Part shown: positions 26,101 through 33,921 of the stretch, in pieces
Position numbering within the stretch: the first letter of the stretch is position 1
Layout of the letters: the number at the start of each line of letters is the position of its first letter
DNA from: Chloroflexota bacterium
GTDB taxonomy: Bacteria > Chloroflexota > Anaerolineae > UBA4142
Assembly (NCBI GenBank): GCA_023380675.1
Contig: JAMCRS010000438.1
Span: 1-64,000, forward strand
DNA length: 64,000 nt
Reading direction: 5' to 3'
Program-made: the position numbers and the translations under genes
The notes under the pieces: model-generated
What the model was told of the DNA's origin: nothing
Database searches by the model: none
The model's input: only the letters and a program-made list of their open reading frames with translations

Positions 26101-26141
26101 CGCCGTGTGCGGGGCCGGCAATGCCGGCCCCGCACACGGCG
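26101..26141. repeat. Perfect 19-bp hairpin, loop AAT
   Basis: CGCCGTGTGCGGGGCCGGC pairs perfectly with its inverse around AAT. No T-run follows on either strand in the right place; the A-tract at 26143-26150 belongs to the adjacent minus-strand terminator. It may be a second terminator, an RNase-resistant 3' end or a small palindromic element. Confidence 0.6.
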
Positions 26142-26142
26142 C

Positions 26143-26171
26143 AAAAAAAACCCTCTTCCTTGGAAAGAGGG
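26143..26171 (-). terminator. Intrinsic terminator of the binding-protein gene
   Basis: On the minus strand CCCTCTTTCC-AAGG-AAGAGGG-type stem is followed by eight T residues, 21 bases after the gene's stop codon. Confidence 0.85.
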
Positions 26172-26192
26172 GCAGGGGTGATGGGACTTGCG

Positions 26193-27062
26193 CTAGAACC
26201 ATTCTTTCTGGAGCTGATCTAACCTCCCGTCACTCTTCATCGCGTCGATGACCGCATTGATCTCTTGCAGGAGCGTCGGCGTGTCTTTGCGCACGGCGGC
26301 GACGATCAATTCGTCTACGAGCGGGTTACCGGCCGTCTTGACTCCCCCCTGGGCATGCAGGAAATCCTCCACCGCGATGCCGTCGGTCAGTACCCCGTCC
26401 ACTTGCCCACTGCTCAGCGCCTGGAGGGCATCTTTCGGCGTATTGAACTCGCGCAAATCGTAATTGAGGCGGTTCTGCCACTTGCGTGCAAAGCTGTCGC
26501 CGCTCGACCCCAATTCGACCCCCACCCGTTTGTTCGCCAAATCGTACCAACTCTTGGTCGTCATATCCGCGCTGCGCACGACGACCATCGGCCCACTGTT
26601 ATAGTACGAGTGCGAATAGAGCACGTCTTGCGTTCTTCTCGGATCGTAAGGGAGCGCGGAAAGGATGACGTCGAATTGCCCCGTTTTCAATGCATCGTAC
26701 AGACCGTCGAAACCTGTGTAAACGTACTGAACCTTGATCGTCTTCCCAGTCTGCGCAGACCAGTCGTGCACCCACTCCTGCGCGAGGGCGATGTCCAGGC
26801 CCGAGAGGTTCCCCTTGCCGTCGTCCGCTTCAAAGGGAGGGAAAGAGGGATCGATCCCGATGCGCAAGACGCCTTCTTGTGTGATGCGCACCCAAGTCGC
26901 ATCCGGCTTCGGCGCCGGCTTTGGCTTCCAGCTCACATAGGCGTAATAGCCTGCGAGCGCAAGCGCCACGAGCACAACCGACAGCGTGCCGATACGCAAG
27001 GATGAAGGACGCGGGTCGCTAGACCTCGGGGCCTCCGCGAGGATGAAGGATGAAGAACTCAT
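26193..27062 (-). CDS. Amino-acid-type ABC transporter substrate-binding protein (SBP_bac_3)
   Basis: The 289-residue protein has an N-terminal membrane anchor (about 24-46) instead of a lipobox and a family 3 periplasmic-binding fold. Landmarks are G-V-L-R-I-G-I-D-P-S-F-P-P-F, G-L-D-I-A-L-A-Q-E, L-K-T-G-Q-F-D-V-I-L-S-A-L, and R-V-G-V-E-L-G-S-S-G-D. The ligand is probably a polar amino acid. No permease or ATPase gene is adjacent, so it may serve a distant transporter or act as a sensor-type binding protein. It ends with a strong terminator. The preceding minus-strand gene, a GH-A hydrolase, ends 54 bases upstream. Confidence 0.85.
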   Translation of the reverse strand: MSSSSFILAEAPRSSDPRPSSLRIGTLSVVLVALALAGYYAYVSWKPKPAPKPDATWVRITQEGVLRIGIDPSFPPFEADDGKGNLSGLDIALAQEWVHDWSAQTGKTIKVQYVYTGFDGLYDALKTGQFDVILSALPYDPRRTQDVLYSHSYYNSGPMVVVRSADMTTKSWYDLANKRVGVELGSSGDSFARKWQNRLNYDLREFNTPKDALQALSSGQVDGVLTDGIAVEDFLHAQGGVKTAGNPLVDELIVAAVRKDTPTLLQEINAVIDAMKSDGRLDQLQKEWF

Positions 27063-27098
27063 CTGTCGTCTGCTGCCTGGAGTCTGTCGTCGCTTTTC

Positions 27099-27140
27099 CT
27101 TGTCACTTGTCCCTTGTCACTTGCCACTTGTAACTTGTTG
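27099..27140. repeat. Heptamer array, consensus CTTGTCA
   Basis: Six gap-free 7-base units (CTTGTCA, CTTGTCC, CTTGTCA, CTTGCCA, CTTGTAA, CTTGTTG). The array encodes the last eight residues of the hydrolase gene on the minus strand and extends past its stop. Confidence 0.75.
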
Positions 27141-28256
27141 TGTCGCGTACTTTTGCACTTCGTAATAGATCGGCTTGGGATCAAAGCCGGGCGTGACAAA
27201 CGTGTAATAATCCTGATACGTGAGCGTCGGAGCAGGGAAGCGGAACACCCAGAACACACAGGCGTCCAGCCAGTCCCACTCCTTCGCCAGGTCCAGCGCG
27301 CGGAGGGTGTACTCGATCCGCTGCGCCGGGCTCACGGCTTTTGTCCAGCGCGGGTGGTCGTTCCACCCCCCTTCCGTGATCATCACATGCTTGGCGCCGT
27401 CTCCGTTCGCGATCATGATGTCATGCAGCAATTCCGTCCGCCGGAAATTCACAACCCCCGGCGAAGGTGGATCGTCCGCGGGCGCCGTCCAACCGTAAGC
27501 GTGGACAGCCAAGATGTCGAAATAGTTTTTCGCCCCGGCATCGTACATTTTTTGCAGGTACTCCAGGTCGCTCATCGTATCGGTCGAGCCCGGGGCGGCG
27601 AGCGTCGGCGCGAGCGCGCCGGCGAGCACCTCCACCGAGGGGTCCGCCTGTTTCGCCGCAACATAGGCCGCCTGTAAGAGGCGCGTGTACCCGGCAGGAT
27701 CGACCGGGCGGTAGCCCCACTCGAAGCTGACGTTCGGCTCGTTCCAGATGATGATATACGAGACGCGGCCCCGGAAATGGTTCACGAAGGCTTGGACGAA
27801 ATTCGCAAAGAGGGGTACGTGGGCATCGTCAAGGTAGCTCGTCACCGAATCCTTGGGGCGAGCCCACGCGGGCACAAATCCCAACCGCGCGATGACGGTA
27901 AGCCCCTGAGCCCGGGCATGATCGACGACCAGATCGGCGTGCTGCCAATCATATTCCCCCTGACTGTTCTCGATATAGCCCCAAGGAAAGTACTCGACGA
28001 TCCACGGCGCGCCCATCTCGCGTACCATCTCGAGCGTCTTTTGGATTTTCCATTCCTCCACCTCGTCGGTGAGGCGGGTATGCACACCGAGTTTCGGACT
28101 GGTCGTCTCCACCTTTTGAGGAGGCCCGAGCATGACGAGAATTGGCGGGGGCGCGACGAACCAACTGACGATGACGAAAATGACCATCGCTTCCAGGCCC
28201 CGCACGCCATAGCCCAACATTCTGCGGGGATTCCGTCGTCGTTCAGGCTGGTTCAT
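27117..28256 (-). CDS. Membrane-anchored clan GH-A glycoside hydrolase
   Basis: The 379-residue protein has an N-terminal helix (about 20-42) followed by a (beta/alpha)8 barrel. The acid/base is in I-I-I-W-N-E-P-N-V and the nucleophile in M-I-T-E-G-G-W-N, both intact, in the arrangement of GH39/GH5-like enzymes. The barrel resembles the N-terminal half of the 5265-8093 fusion protein (shared K/E-M-Y-D-A-G-A and Y-F-D-I/V-L blocks), which has lost the acid/base Glu. It is predicted to act outside the membrane on a polysaccharide; the substrate is not deducible. Its final residues come from a heptamer array, so the native C-terminus may have been altered. Confidence 0.8.
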   Translation of the reverse strand: MNQPERRRNPRRMLGYGVRGLEAMVIFVIVSWFVAPPPILVMLGPPQKVETTSPKLGVHTRLTDEVEEWKIQKTLEMVREMGAPWIVEYFPWGYIENSQGEYDWQHADLVVDHARAQGLTVIARLGFVPAWARPKDSVTSYLDDAHVPLFANFVQAFVNHFRGRVSYIIIWNEPNVSFEWGYRPVDPAGYTRLLQAAYVAAKQADPSVEVLAGALAPTLAAPGSTDTMSDLEYLQKMYDAGAKNYFDILAVHAYGWTAPADDPPSPGVVNFRRTELLHDIMIANGDGAKHVMITEGGWNDHPRWTKAVSPAQRIEYTLRALDLAKEWDWLDACVFWVFRFPAPTLTYQDYYTFVTPGFDPKPIYYEVQKYATQQVTSGK

Positions 28257-28360
28257 AATGTCCTGGATTATATCCTATTTAGGCCCTCATTGTCGAACAG
28301 AGAAGGGGCCGCGTGGGGAGCCCATCGCCTAAAAGGGGTGGGCGTCAGGATTTTGGGTGA

Positions 28361-28485
28361 CGGTCTCCGGGCGATTGAACCCGCTGGAGACCGCGGGGCA
28401 GGCATCACGGCACCTTCGGCAAGGCAAAGTCGGCTTGCGCCGACTGGGTAGCCAAAAATGTGACCGGCACCCGCCTAGAAGCGGG
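28361..28485. other. Structured non-coding block upstream of the NYN gene
   Basis: Three hairpins occur in succession: CGGTCTCC/GGAGACCG (28361-28393), AGTCGGC-TTGC-GCCGACT (28428-28445) and CCCGC/GCGGG (28470-28485). No protein frame explains the 350-base gap 28257-28609. I recall similar G/C-rich hairpin blocks as dispersed repeats in Chloroflexota genomes, so a repeat element or an untranslated RNA are both possible. Confidence 0.4.
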
Positions 28486-28489
28486 GGCA

Positions 28490-28519
28490 TTGACAAGGAG
28501 GCAAGAGTCAGGTTAGAAT
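28490..28519 (+). promoter_or_regulatory. Promoter of the NYN-domain gene
   Basis: TTGACA (28490-28495) and TAGAAT (28514-28519) with 18 bases between, about 90 bases before the start codon. Confidence 0.65.
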
Positions 28520-28609
28520 GGCTGCCATCGTCGAGCACCTTACGAACTGAACAGCTCCTGGCCGGTGTGTTGTCTCTCTGCCTTTTGCTTTACTCAGGAG
28601 GAATCCGGA

Positions 28610-29434
28610 ATGGCAGAGAACGAAGTCGCGTTATTTATCGACTTTGAGAACGTTCGTTACGGCCTCAAGAACAACTACGGTCGTGAGCCTGATCCGCAAA
28701 TGTTGATGGCCAAAGCTCGCAAGTACGGCCCGGTCGCGTTGGCGCTCGCCTATGCCGATTTTACAGAGCACCCCGACTACTTCCGGCGCAAGCTCGAAGT
28801 GGCTGGGATCACGCCGCGAGACATTGCGCGGCGCAGCCCCGACGTCGCCCATAAGAGTTCTTCCGATATGGCGATGCTGATGGACATGATCGACTGCCTC
28901 CTGGACCGTCCGTCCGTTGGGATTTTGATTTTGATGACCGGCGATAGTGATTTCATCCGGGTCGTCGCACGTGCCCGTCATCGTTTTGGGAAAAAAGTCG
29001 TCATTGCCGGGGTACCGGGCAGCGTCTCCAACGACTTGATTGCCGCCGCCGATGCCGCCGATCCTCTTGTCGAACCCGGGTGGGCCCCCACAGTGCCGGT
29101 CGAACTCTCTGCTCCCCTTACTCCAGACTCGTCTTTGCTCCCAGAGAATTCTAGTTCAGACAATTTGTCCGAGATTGAGCGCCGTCTAATCAGGCTCATC
29201 GCCTATCTTGATCGCACCCGTCCCTACCTCACCTTTCTCTTTGTCAAGACTCATGCGCTGTCACCCAACAACCAACTCAATTTGAGTCCGATGCAAGTGG
29301 ATCTGGTACTGACCCAGTTCAAGGAACGCGGCATCTTGCGCGACGAGACCCGCGAGGTGGATGGCCGCACTTTGCGCCTGCTTTATTTTCGGCGCGACCA
29401 CCCTCAAGTGATGGGGGTTCTGAGCGGTCCCTAA
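28610..29434 (+). CDS. NYN domain (LabA/DUF88-like) putative ribonuclease
   Basis: The 274-residue protein has a PIN-like NYN domain at about 1-150. The acidic active-site residues are visible in L-F-I-D-F-E-N-V (Asp), S-S-S-D-M-A-M-L-M-D and L-M-T-G-D-S-D-F (two Asp). A linker leads to a C-terminal winged-helix-like part (about 190-270, L-I-A-Y-L-D-R-T-R-P-Y), as in OST-HTH/LabA proteins. NYN proteins are metal-dependent RNases or RNA binders. ATG 28610 is chosen because AGGAGGAATCCGG precedes it; an upstream GTG at 28565 in the same frame has no such signal. It is monocistronic, with its own promoter and terminator. Confidence 0.85.
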   Translation: MAENEVALFIDFENVRYGLKNNYGREPDPQMLMAKARKYGPVALALAYADFTEHPDYFRRKLEVAGITPRDIARRSPDVAHKSSSDMAMLMDMIDCLLDRPSVGILILMTGDSDFIRVVARARHRFGKKVVIAGVPGSVSNDLIAAADAADPLVEPGWAPTVPVELSAPLTPDSSLLPENSSSDNLSEIERRLIRLIAYLDRTRPYLTFLFVKTHALSPNNQLNLSPMQVDLVLTQFKERGILRDETREVDGRTLRLLYFRRDHPQVMGVLSGP

Positions 29435-29497
29435 CTGGCTTGGTTGATTGTTTCATGCAGAGGGCACATGCTGCGCCGCAAGGGGAGCTTTCGACGA

Positions 29498-29531
29498 AAA
29501 GAGAGAGAAATCATTCGGTTTCTCTCTCTTT
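29498..29531. terminator. Bidirectional terminator between NYN gene and gltD
   Basis: AAAGAGAGAGAAA and its perfect 13-base inverse around TCATTCGG; A- and T-rich ends can serve both convergent genes. Confidence 0.75.
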
Positions 29532-29534
29532 GAT

Positions 29535-31100
29535 TCAATGGGGCGCCGCCACCTCGGGGGTGGAAGTCTCGAGCGGGCTCTCGGGGCCGGTTTTCGCCGA
29601 GTGACCGAGCAGCCACGCATTGATCGCATACGCGGCCTTGCGCCCCGCGGCAATGGCGGTCACGACCAGGTCCGCGCCGCGAACGTCATCACCCGCCGCA
29701 TAGACCCCTTCTTCCGTCGTGTCGGGATTGTCTTCATTCTCCACTTGAAAGGTGCCCCATCGCGTCATCTTGATGTTCGGAGTCGCCTTGGCAATCATAG
29801 GGTCCGGTTTGTACCCCAAGGCCAACACCACGACGTCCGCATCCACCTGGTAATTCGCCCCTTCGATCGGCTCCGGCCGCGGGCGCCCCGAGGCATCCGG
29901 CGCCCCGAGGCGCATGCGCTCCATTTCAATCTTGCGCACGTGCCCATTCTCATCGCCGATGAAACGGACCGGCGAAACCAGGAACTCGAAACGGACCCCC
30001 TCTTGGCGCCCGTGCATACGCTCTTCGGCGCGTCCGGGCATCTCGTGTTCGGTGCGCCGGTAATAGTCCGTGACCGTCCCGTCGGCGAACCCGTGCTGAG
30101 CCTGGAGCCGCCGTGACGTGCGCACGCAGTCCATGGACGTATCGCCGCCTCCGATGACCGCGATGTGCTTGCCGATTTCCGGCAGCGAGCGCATGTCCTT
30201 GGGCAAGATCTCGGGGCGCAAGTTCCCGCGCACGAGAAACTCGGTCGCTTGATAGATCCCCTTCAGGTCCTCTCCCGGCAGCTTGGCCCGGTTCCCGATG
30301 GTCGCACCCACCCCGAGGAACACCGCGTCGAATTCCTCCAGCAGATCATCCACCGTCACATCCTGCCCGACGAGAGTGTCGCCGACGAACCCAATCCCAA
30401 GCGACTCGAGCTGGTCGAACTTTTTGGCGATAATGTCCTTGGAGAGCTTGAACCCGGGGATACCGTAGACGAGCAGGCCGCCCGGCTCCGGCCACGCGTC
30501 ATAGATGACGACCTCATGTCCCATCACGCGCAGCTCCTCCGCGACGGCGATGCTCGCCGGTCCCGCCCCGACCACGGCGACGCGCTTGCCCGTCGCCGGC
30601 TCGACCGCGCGCCCGGGAAAGCCGCTACGGTTGCGCTGATAGTCGGTGCAATACGCCTCCAGCTTGCCGATCATGACCGGCTTGTCGTAACCCGCGACCG
30701 TGCACGCGCCCTCGCATAACACTTCTTGCGGACAAATTCGGCCGCACACTTCCGGCAGGTTCGACGTGAGACGGAACACATTCGCCGCCGCCTCCACATC
30801 CCCCTGTTCGATGAACATCATCGCGCGCGGGATGTCATTGTGAACAGGACAGCCCAGGATGCACGGCTCCGGCGATGGGCAGTGAATGCAGCGCGTCGCC
30901 TCCACGACCGCCTGTTGGTCGTCGTAACCGAGAAACACCTCACGAAAGTTGTGCACCCGCACTTGAGGGTCCTGTTTGGGTGGAATACCCGTCGGGATAT
31001 GTGCTCGCTCGTATCGGTTTGGATCGAGGTCTAGCGTGTTCGGGTCTTGCTTGGGTGGAAGGTGCCCATTCTGATTCTCGTTCTTACTCTGCTCAGCCAT
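29535..31100 (-). CDS. gltD: Glutamate synthase [NADPH] small-subunit family protein
   Basis: The 521-residue flavoprotein has an N-terminal extension (1-40) and an Fe-S region with two Cys clusters (C-I-H-C-P-S-P-E-P-C-I-L-G-C-P and C-G-R-I-C-P-Q-E-V-L-C-E-G-A-C). An FAD-binding GxGxxG follows (V-A-V-V-G-A-G-P-A-S, about 173) and an NAD(P)H-binding motif (I-A-V-I-G-G-G-D-T-S, about 315). It transfers electrons from NADPH through FAD and [4Fe-4S] to a partner. In glutamate synthase that partner is GltB, but no gltB lies in the window, so it may serve a distant GltB or another reductive enzyme such as dihydropyrimidine dehydrogenase-type systems. The C-terminal 30 residues are poorly conserved. 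Confidence 0.9.
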   Translation of the reverse strand: MAEQSKNENQNGHLPPKQDPNTLDLDPNRYERAHIPTGIPPKQDPQVRVHNFREVFLGYDDQQAVVEATRCIHCPSPEPCILGCPVHNDIPRAMMFIEQGDVEAAANVFRLTSNLPEVCGRICPQEVLCEGACTVAGYDKPVMIGKLEAYCTDYQRNRSGFPGRAVEPATGKRVAVVGAGPASIAVAEELRVMGHEVVIYDAWPEPGGLLVYGIPGFKLSKDIIAKKFDQLESLGIGFVGDTLVGQDVTVDDLLEEFDAVFLGVGATIGNRAKLPGEDLKGIYQATEFLVRGNLRPEILPKDMRSLPEIGKHIAVIGGGDTSMDCVRTSRRLQAQHGFADGTVTDYYRRTEHEMPGRAEERMHGRQEGVRFEFLVSPVRFIGDENGHVRKIEMERMRLGAPDASGRPRPEPIEGANYQVDADVVVLALGYKPDPMIAKATPNIKMTRWGTFQVENEDNPDTTEEGVYAAGDDVRGADLVVTAIAAGRKAAYAINAWLLGHSAKTGPESPLETSTPEVAAPH

Positions 31101-31252
31101 CTCAAATCCACTTTTCTACTTTCGGCATCACTTTGCCTTTCCGTTTAGCATATAACGCCTGCAGGGCCAAAGCTGTTACTGAAGCACTCGCCACCACCAG
31201 AGCGCCCGCCAATACCGCGGGCGCTGGCACCGTGCTCTACGACGTATGGCGG

Positions 31253-33079
31253 TTAGGAGGACCAGCGCGCGAACCATCCCGGCTCGACCTCCTGTTCCTC
31301 TTGCAGGCGGCGCAAGCGCGCCCGCATCACGCCGGACCGGCCGAGATAGCCCACCACCTTCTTCGGATTGCTCCGGCTGACCACAGGCAGTCGCCCCACA
31401 TCATTTTGCAGCATCCTGATCGTCGCCTCGTAAACGGACTCGTCCGGATAGGCGACGATCGGCGCACGGCTTCCCCCTTCCAGCACGGTCAAGTGTCCCT
31501 CCTCCGTGTTCTGCTGCTGCAAAGCATTGAGGACATCTTTGTACGTAATGATGCCGGCGAGATTGCCTTGCTGGTCCACAATCGGTACCGCCTGGTAGCG
31601 CCACAGGAATGGCTCGCCCTTGCCGTTGCGGGCGATCTGGTCGGCGAGTTCCGAGACCTGCATGTCGGCCGGTACGCAGACTACATCCGTCGCCATGACA
31701 TCGCCCACGCTGACTTGCTGGAGAACATCCACTTCGTACTCCTGATTCACACGCAGGCCGCGGCGCACCAGTTTCATCGTCATGATGGTCGAATCCCGCA
31801 TGACGAAAATGGCAATCAGATCGGCAATCACGCTGACGAGCATCAGCGGGAGAACCGAGTTGTAATCACGGGTCACTTCAAAAGCAAAGATGATAAAGGT
31901 GAAAGCGGCGCGCGAGGCGGCACCAAAAACGGCGCCCATCGCGACGAGTCCGAACGCGGCAGGGTCGAGATGCAATCCGGGGACAATTCCGTTCATGAGT
32001 GTGGCGAAGACCGCACCCATCGCCGCGCTCGACATGAACATGGGGGCGAGCAGCCCGCCCGAGGTGCCGGACCCGAGGGAGATGACCAGGGCCAGCGCCT
32101 TAAAGACCATGACGAGGAGGAGCAGGTCAAACGATAACCGGTTCGTCAGAATATCCGTGATCGTATCGTAGCCGACGCCCAACACGCGCGGGACAAAAAA
32201 GCCGATAACGCCGAGCGCGAGAGCGCCGATGGCCGGCCACCACATCTGGTCCACCGGCAGCCGATCGAACTGGTCCTCCACCCAATACAAGGCTTTGGTG
32301 AAGATAATCGCCGCGATTCCGCAGATCACTCCCAAGATGATATAAAAGAAAAGGCCTTGGGGCATGCCAAAGTTGACGGTGCCGACACCGAACATCGGTC
32401 CCTGTCCCATGAGCTCGTAATGGACGCTGGTGGCGAGGGTGCTGGCGATGACGAGAGGAATGAAAGAACGGGCTCGGAATTCAAAGAGGAGCAGTTCGAT
32501 CGCGAGAACCACGCCCGCAATCGGGGTGCTGAAGGTGGCAGACATGCCGGCCGCCGCGCCGCAGGCCAGGAGCACCTTCCTTTCCGCCGCCGTGGTTTGA
32601 ATCACCTGTCCGACGATGGAGCCCACCGCGCCGCCGGTTTGAATAATAGGGCCTTCGGCTCCGAACGGACCGCCCGTGCCGATGGCAATCGCGGCCGACA
32701 GCGGCTTGAGAATGGCCACTTTGGGCTCGATGCGGCTCCGGCTGACAAGCACGGCTTCCATGGCCTCGGGGATGCCGTGCCCTTTGATTTTCGGGGAGCC
32801 GTACTTGGCCATAATCCCGACGATAATGCCGCCGATCACGGGAATAATGATAATCAATGGTCCGAGGTGGCTAAAACGCGGGCTGGCGAAAGAAAAAGCA
32901 AAGCGCTGGAAAAACGCGAGATTGGTGACGAACCCAATCAAGGTGTACAAAATGAACGCGATAATTCCAGCGCCGATACCGATGGCAGCGGACAGCCAGG
33001 AGACGAGCAGCAAACGAAAATTAGCCGCATTCTCCGCGGGTATTTTGGAGCGAATCTCCGCTCTCATTTGTTCTGACAT
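31253..33079 (-). CDS. ClC-family chloride channel/transporter with CBS pair
   Basis: The 608-residue protein has a ClC membrane domain (about 20-440; ten or more helices) with the pore motif G-P-F-G-A-E-G-P (gating Glu kept in G-x-E-G-P) and G-T-S-G-G-L-L-A-P-M-F (the G-x-F-x-P equivalent). Two CBS domains follow at about 455-590 (V-G-D-V-M-A-T-D-V-V and L-P-V-V-S-R-S-N-P-K-K-V-V-G). It moves chloride or another anion, possibly with proton exchange; CBS pairs bind adenine nucleotides and regulate the pore. It is monocistronic. The gap to gltD (31101-31252) holds a GCGCCCGC/GCGGGCGC hairpin at 31202-31225 without a T-run. Confidence 0.92.
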   Translation of the reverse strand: MSEQMRAEIRSKIPAENAANFRLLLVSWLSAAIGIGAGIIAFILYTLIGFVTNLAFFQRFAFSFASPRFSHLGPLIIIIPVIGGIIVGIMAKYGSPKIKGHGIPEAMEAVLVSRSRIEPKVAILKPLSAAIAIGTGGPFGAEGPIIQTGGAVGSIVGQVIQTTAAERKVLLACGAAAGMSATFSTPIAGVVLAIELLLFEFRARSFIPLVIASTLATSVHYELMGQGPMFGVGTVNFGMPQGLFFYIILGVICGIAAIIFTKALYWVEDQFDRLPVDQMWWPAIGALALGVIGFFVPRVLGVGYDTITDILTNRLSFDLLLLVMVFKALALVISLGSGTSGGLLAPMFMSSAAMGAVFATLMNGIVPGLHLDPAAFGLVAMGAVFGAASRAAFTFIIFAFEVTRDYNSVLPLMLVSVIADLIAIFVMRDSTIMTMKLVRRGLRVNQEYEVDVLQQVSVGDVMATDVVCVPADMQVSELADQIARNGKGEPFLWRYQAVPIVDQQGNLAGIITYKDVLNALQQQNTEEGHLTVLEGGSRAPIVAYPDESVYEATIRMLQNDVGRLPVVSRSNPKKVVGYLGRSGVMRARLRRLQEEQEVEPGWFARWSS

Positions 33080-33174
33080 GGTGCCTCTTCCAATGATTCG
33101 GCTGATTTTGGCTTATGTGTCCACGACCTCCGCAGAGCAGGATGGTAGATCCCAACCCGCGCGCAAGCTATAGT

Positions 33175-33486
33175 CTATTGGGTCTCTCGGTCGCGATTCC
33201 ACGCCTGGACCTGGCGGACCAAACCGGCGACGACGGTGACGAGCTGGACGAGGTCCCGGGCATTCAGACTGAACCCTTTCTTCTCGGTTTCATTCTCGGC
33301 CGTCTCCACGACCTGAACCGAGCGGCGTGACGACACATGTCCAGAGATTATAACGGCCATCAGGGCGCCCGCGATGCCCCCGGCCACGGCTCCGGCGACG
33401 GCGGGAAAGATATCGCTCCGGCGGGCGAGCTTCCAGACCTCTTCGATACGAGTCAACATGCCTTCCGGATTGAATTGTTGTTCCAT
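33175..33486 (-). CDS. Small single-pass membrane protein, unknown
   Basis: The 103-residue protein has one strong glycine/alanine-rich helix (about 26-50; P-A-V-A-G-A-V-A-G-G-I-A-G-A-L), an amphipathic N-terminal region and a charged C-terminus ending W-N-R-D-R-E-T-Q. ATG 33486 is chosen over upstream starts because GGAGGAGCA precedes it. I do not recognise a family. It is the last gene of a minus-strand group with another small membrane protein and the NACHT-HEAT protein. Confidence 0.6.
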   Translation of the reverse strand: MEQQFNPEGMLTRIEEVWKLARRSDIFPAVAGAVAGGIAGALMAVIISGHVSSRRSVQVVETAENETEKKGFSLNARDLVQLVTVVAGLVRQVQAWNRDRETQ

Positions 33487-33524
33487 TGCTCCTCCGATTC
33501 GGTCACGCCCATGGGGTATATCGT

Positions 33525-33824
33525 TCAACGGCCGAGCACATAATTGACGACGCCGCGGGTCGTGATGCTTGCCCGTACGGCCGCGGTCTGTATGCTGATC
33601 GGAACCTCGACGACCGCGCCCGAGACTCGCGTCGCGCCGCGGTCGATGCGCATCGCCCACAACTGTGCCTGCAGCAGCGGGCTACGAATCTTGCGCTTGA
33701 CCCAGCGCAAACCTTGGACGACAAAGAAGAGCGCGACGAGAGGGCCGACCAGCATGGCCCCGACTTCGAGGACGAGCAAGATAACGGCGAGATCGCGCAA
33801 GATCACAAGGATGGATGGTTCCAT
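33525..33824 (-). CDS. Small membrane protein, unknown
   Basis: The 99-residue protein has an N-terminal hydrophobic segment that could form one long or two short helices (about 4-38; L-V-I-L-R-D-L-A-V-I-L-L-V-L, then V-G-P-L-V-A-L-F-F-V-V). A basic stretch (W-V-K-R-K-I-R) and an amphipathic C-terminus follow. No family is recognised. It lies 38 bases upstream of the other small membrane protein and 86 bases after the NACHT-HEAT stop, with a heptamer array in between. Confidence 0.6.
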   Translation of the reverse strand: MEPSILVILRDLAVILLVLEVGAMLVGPLVALFFVVQGLRWVKRKIRSPLLQAQLWAMRIDRGATRVSGAVVEVPISIQTAAVRASITTRGVVNYVLGR

Positions 33825-33827
33825 AGA

Positions 33828-33921
33828 ATTCCGGATTCCGGATGGCGGAATGGGAAATGGTCGTCACCCGACGCTCGGGCGATCCGAGATCCACATTCTG
33901 CCATTCACAATCAACATGTGG
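33828..33921. repeat. Heptamer arrays ATTCCGG and CATTC(T/A)x
   Basis: ATTCCGG, ATTCCGG, ATGGCGG, AATGGGA, AATGG run from 33828 to 33860. A second block of CATTCTG, CCATTCA, CAATCAA, CATGTGG covers 33894-33921 and includes the stop codon of the NACHT-HEAT gene (minus strand). Confidence 0.5.

Noticed and set aside
26101..26141. Terminator of the 26193 gene
   Set aside because: The T-run on the minus strand precedes this hairpin instead of following it; the true terminator is the adjacent stem at 26151-26171.
28257..28609. RNase P, tmRNA or SRP RNA
   Set aside because: None of the diagnostic motifs of these RNAs (RNase P CR-I, tmRNA tag frame, SRP GGUGCUG/GNAR tip) is visible in the block.
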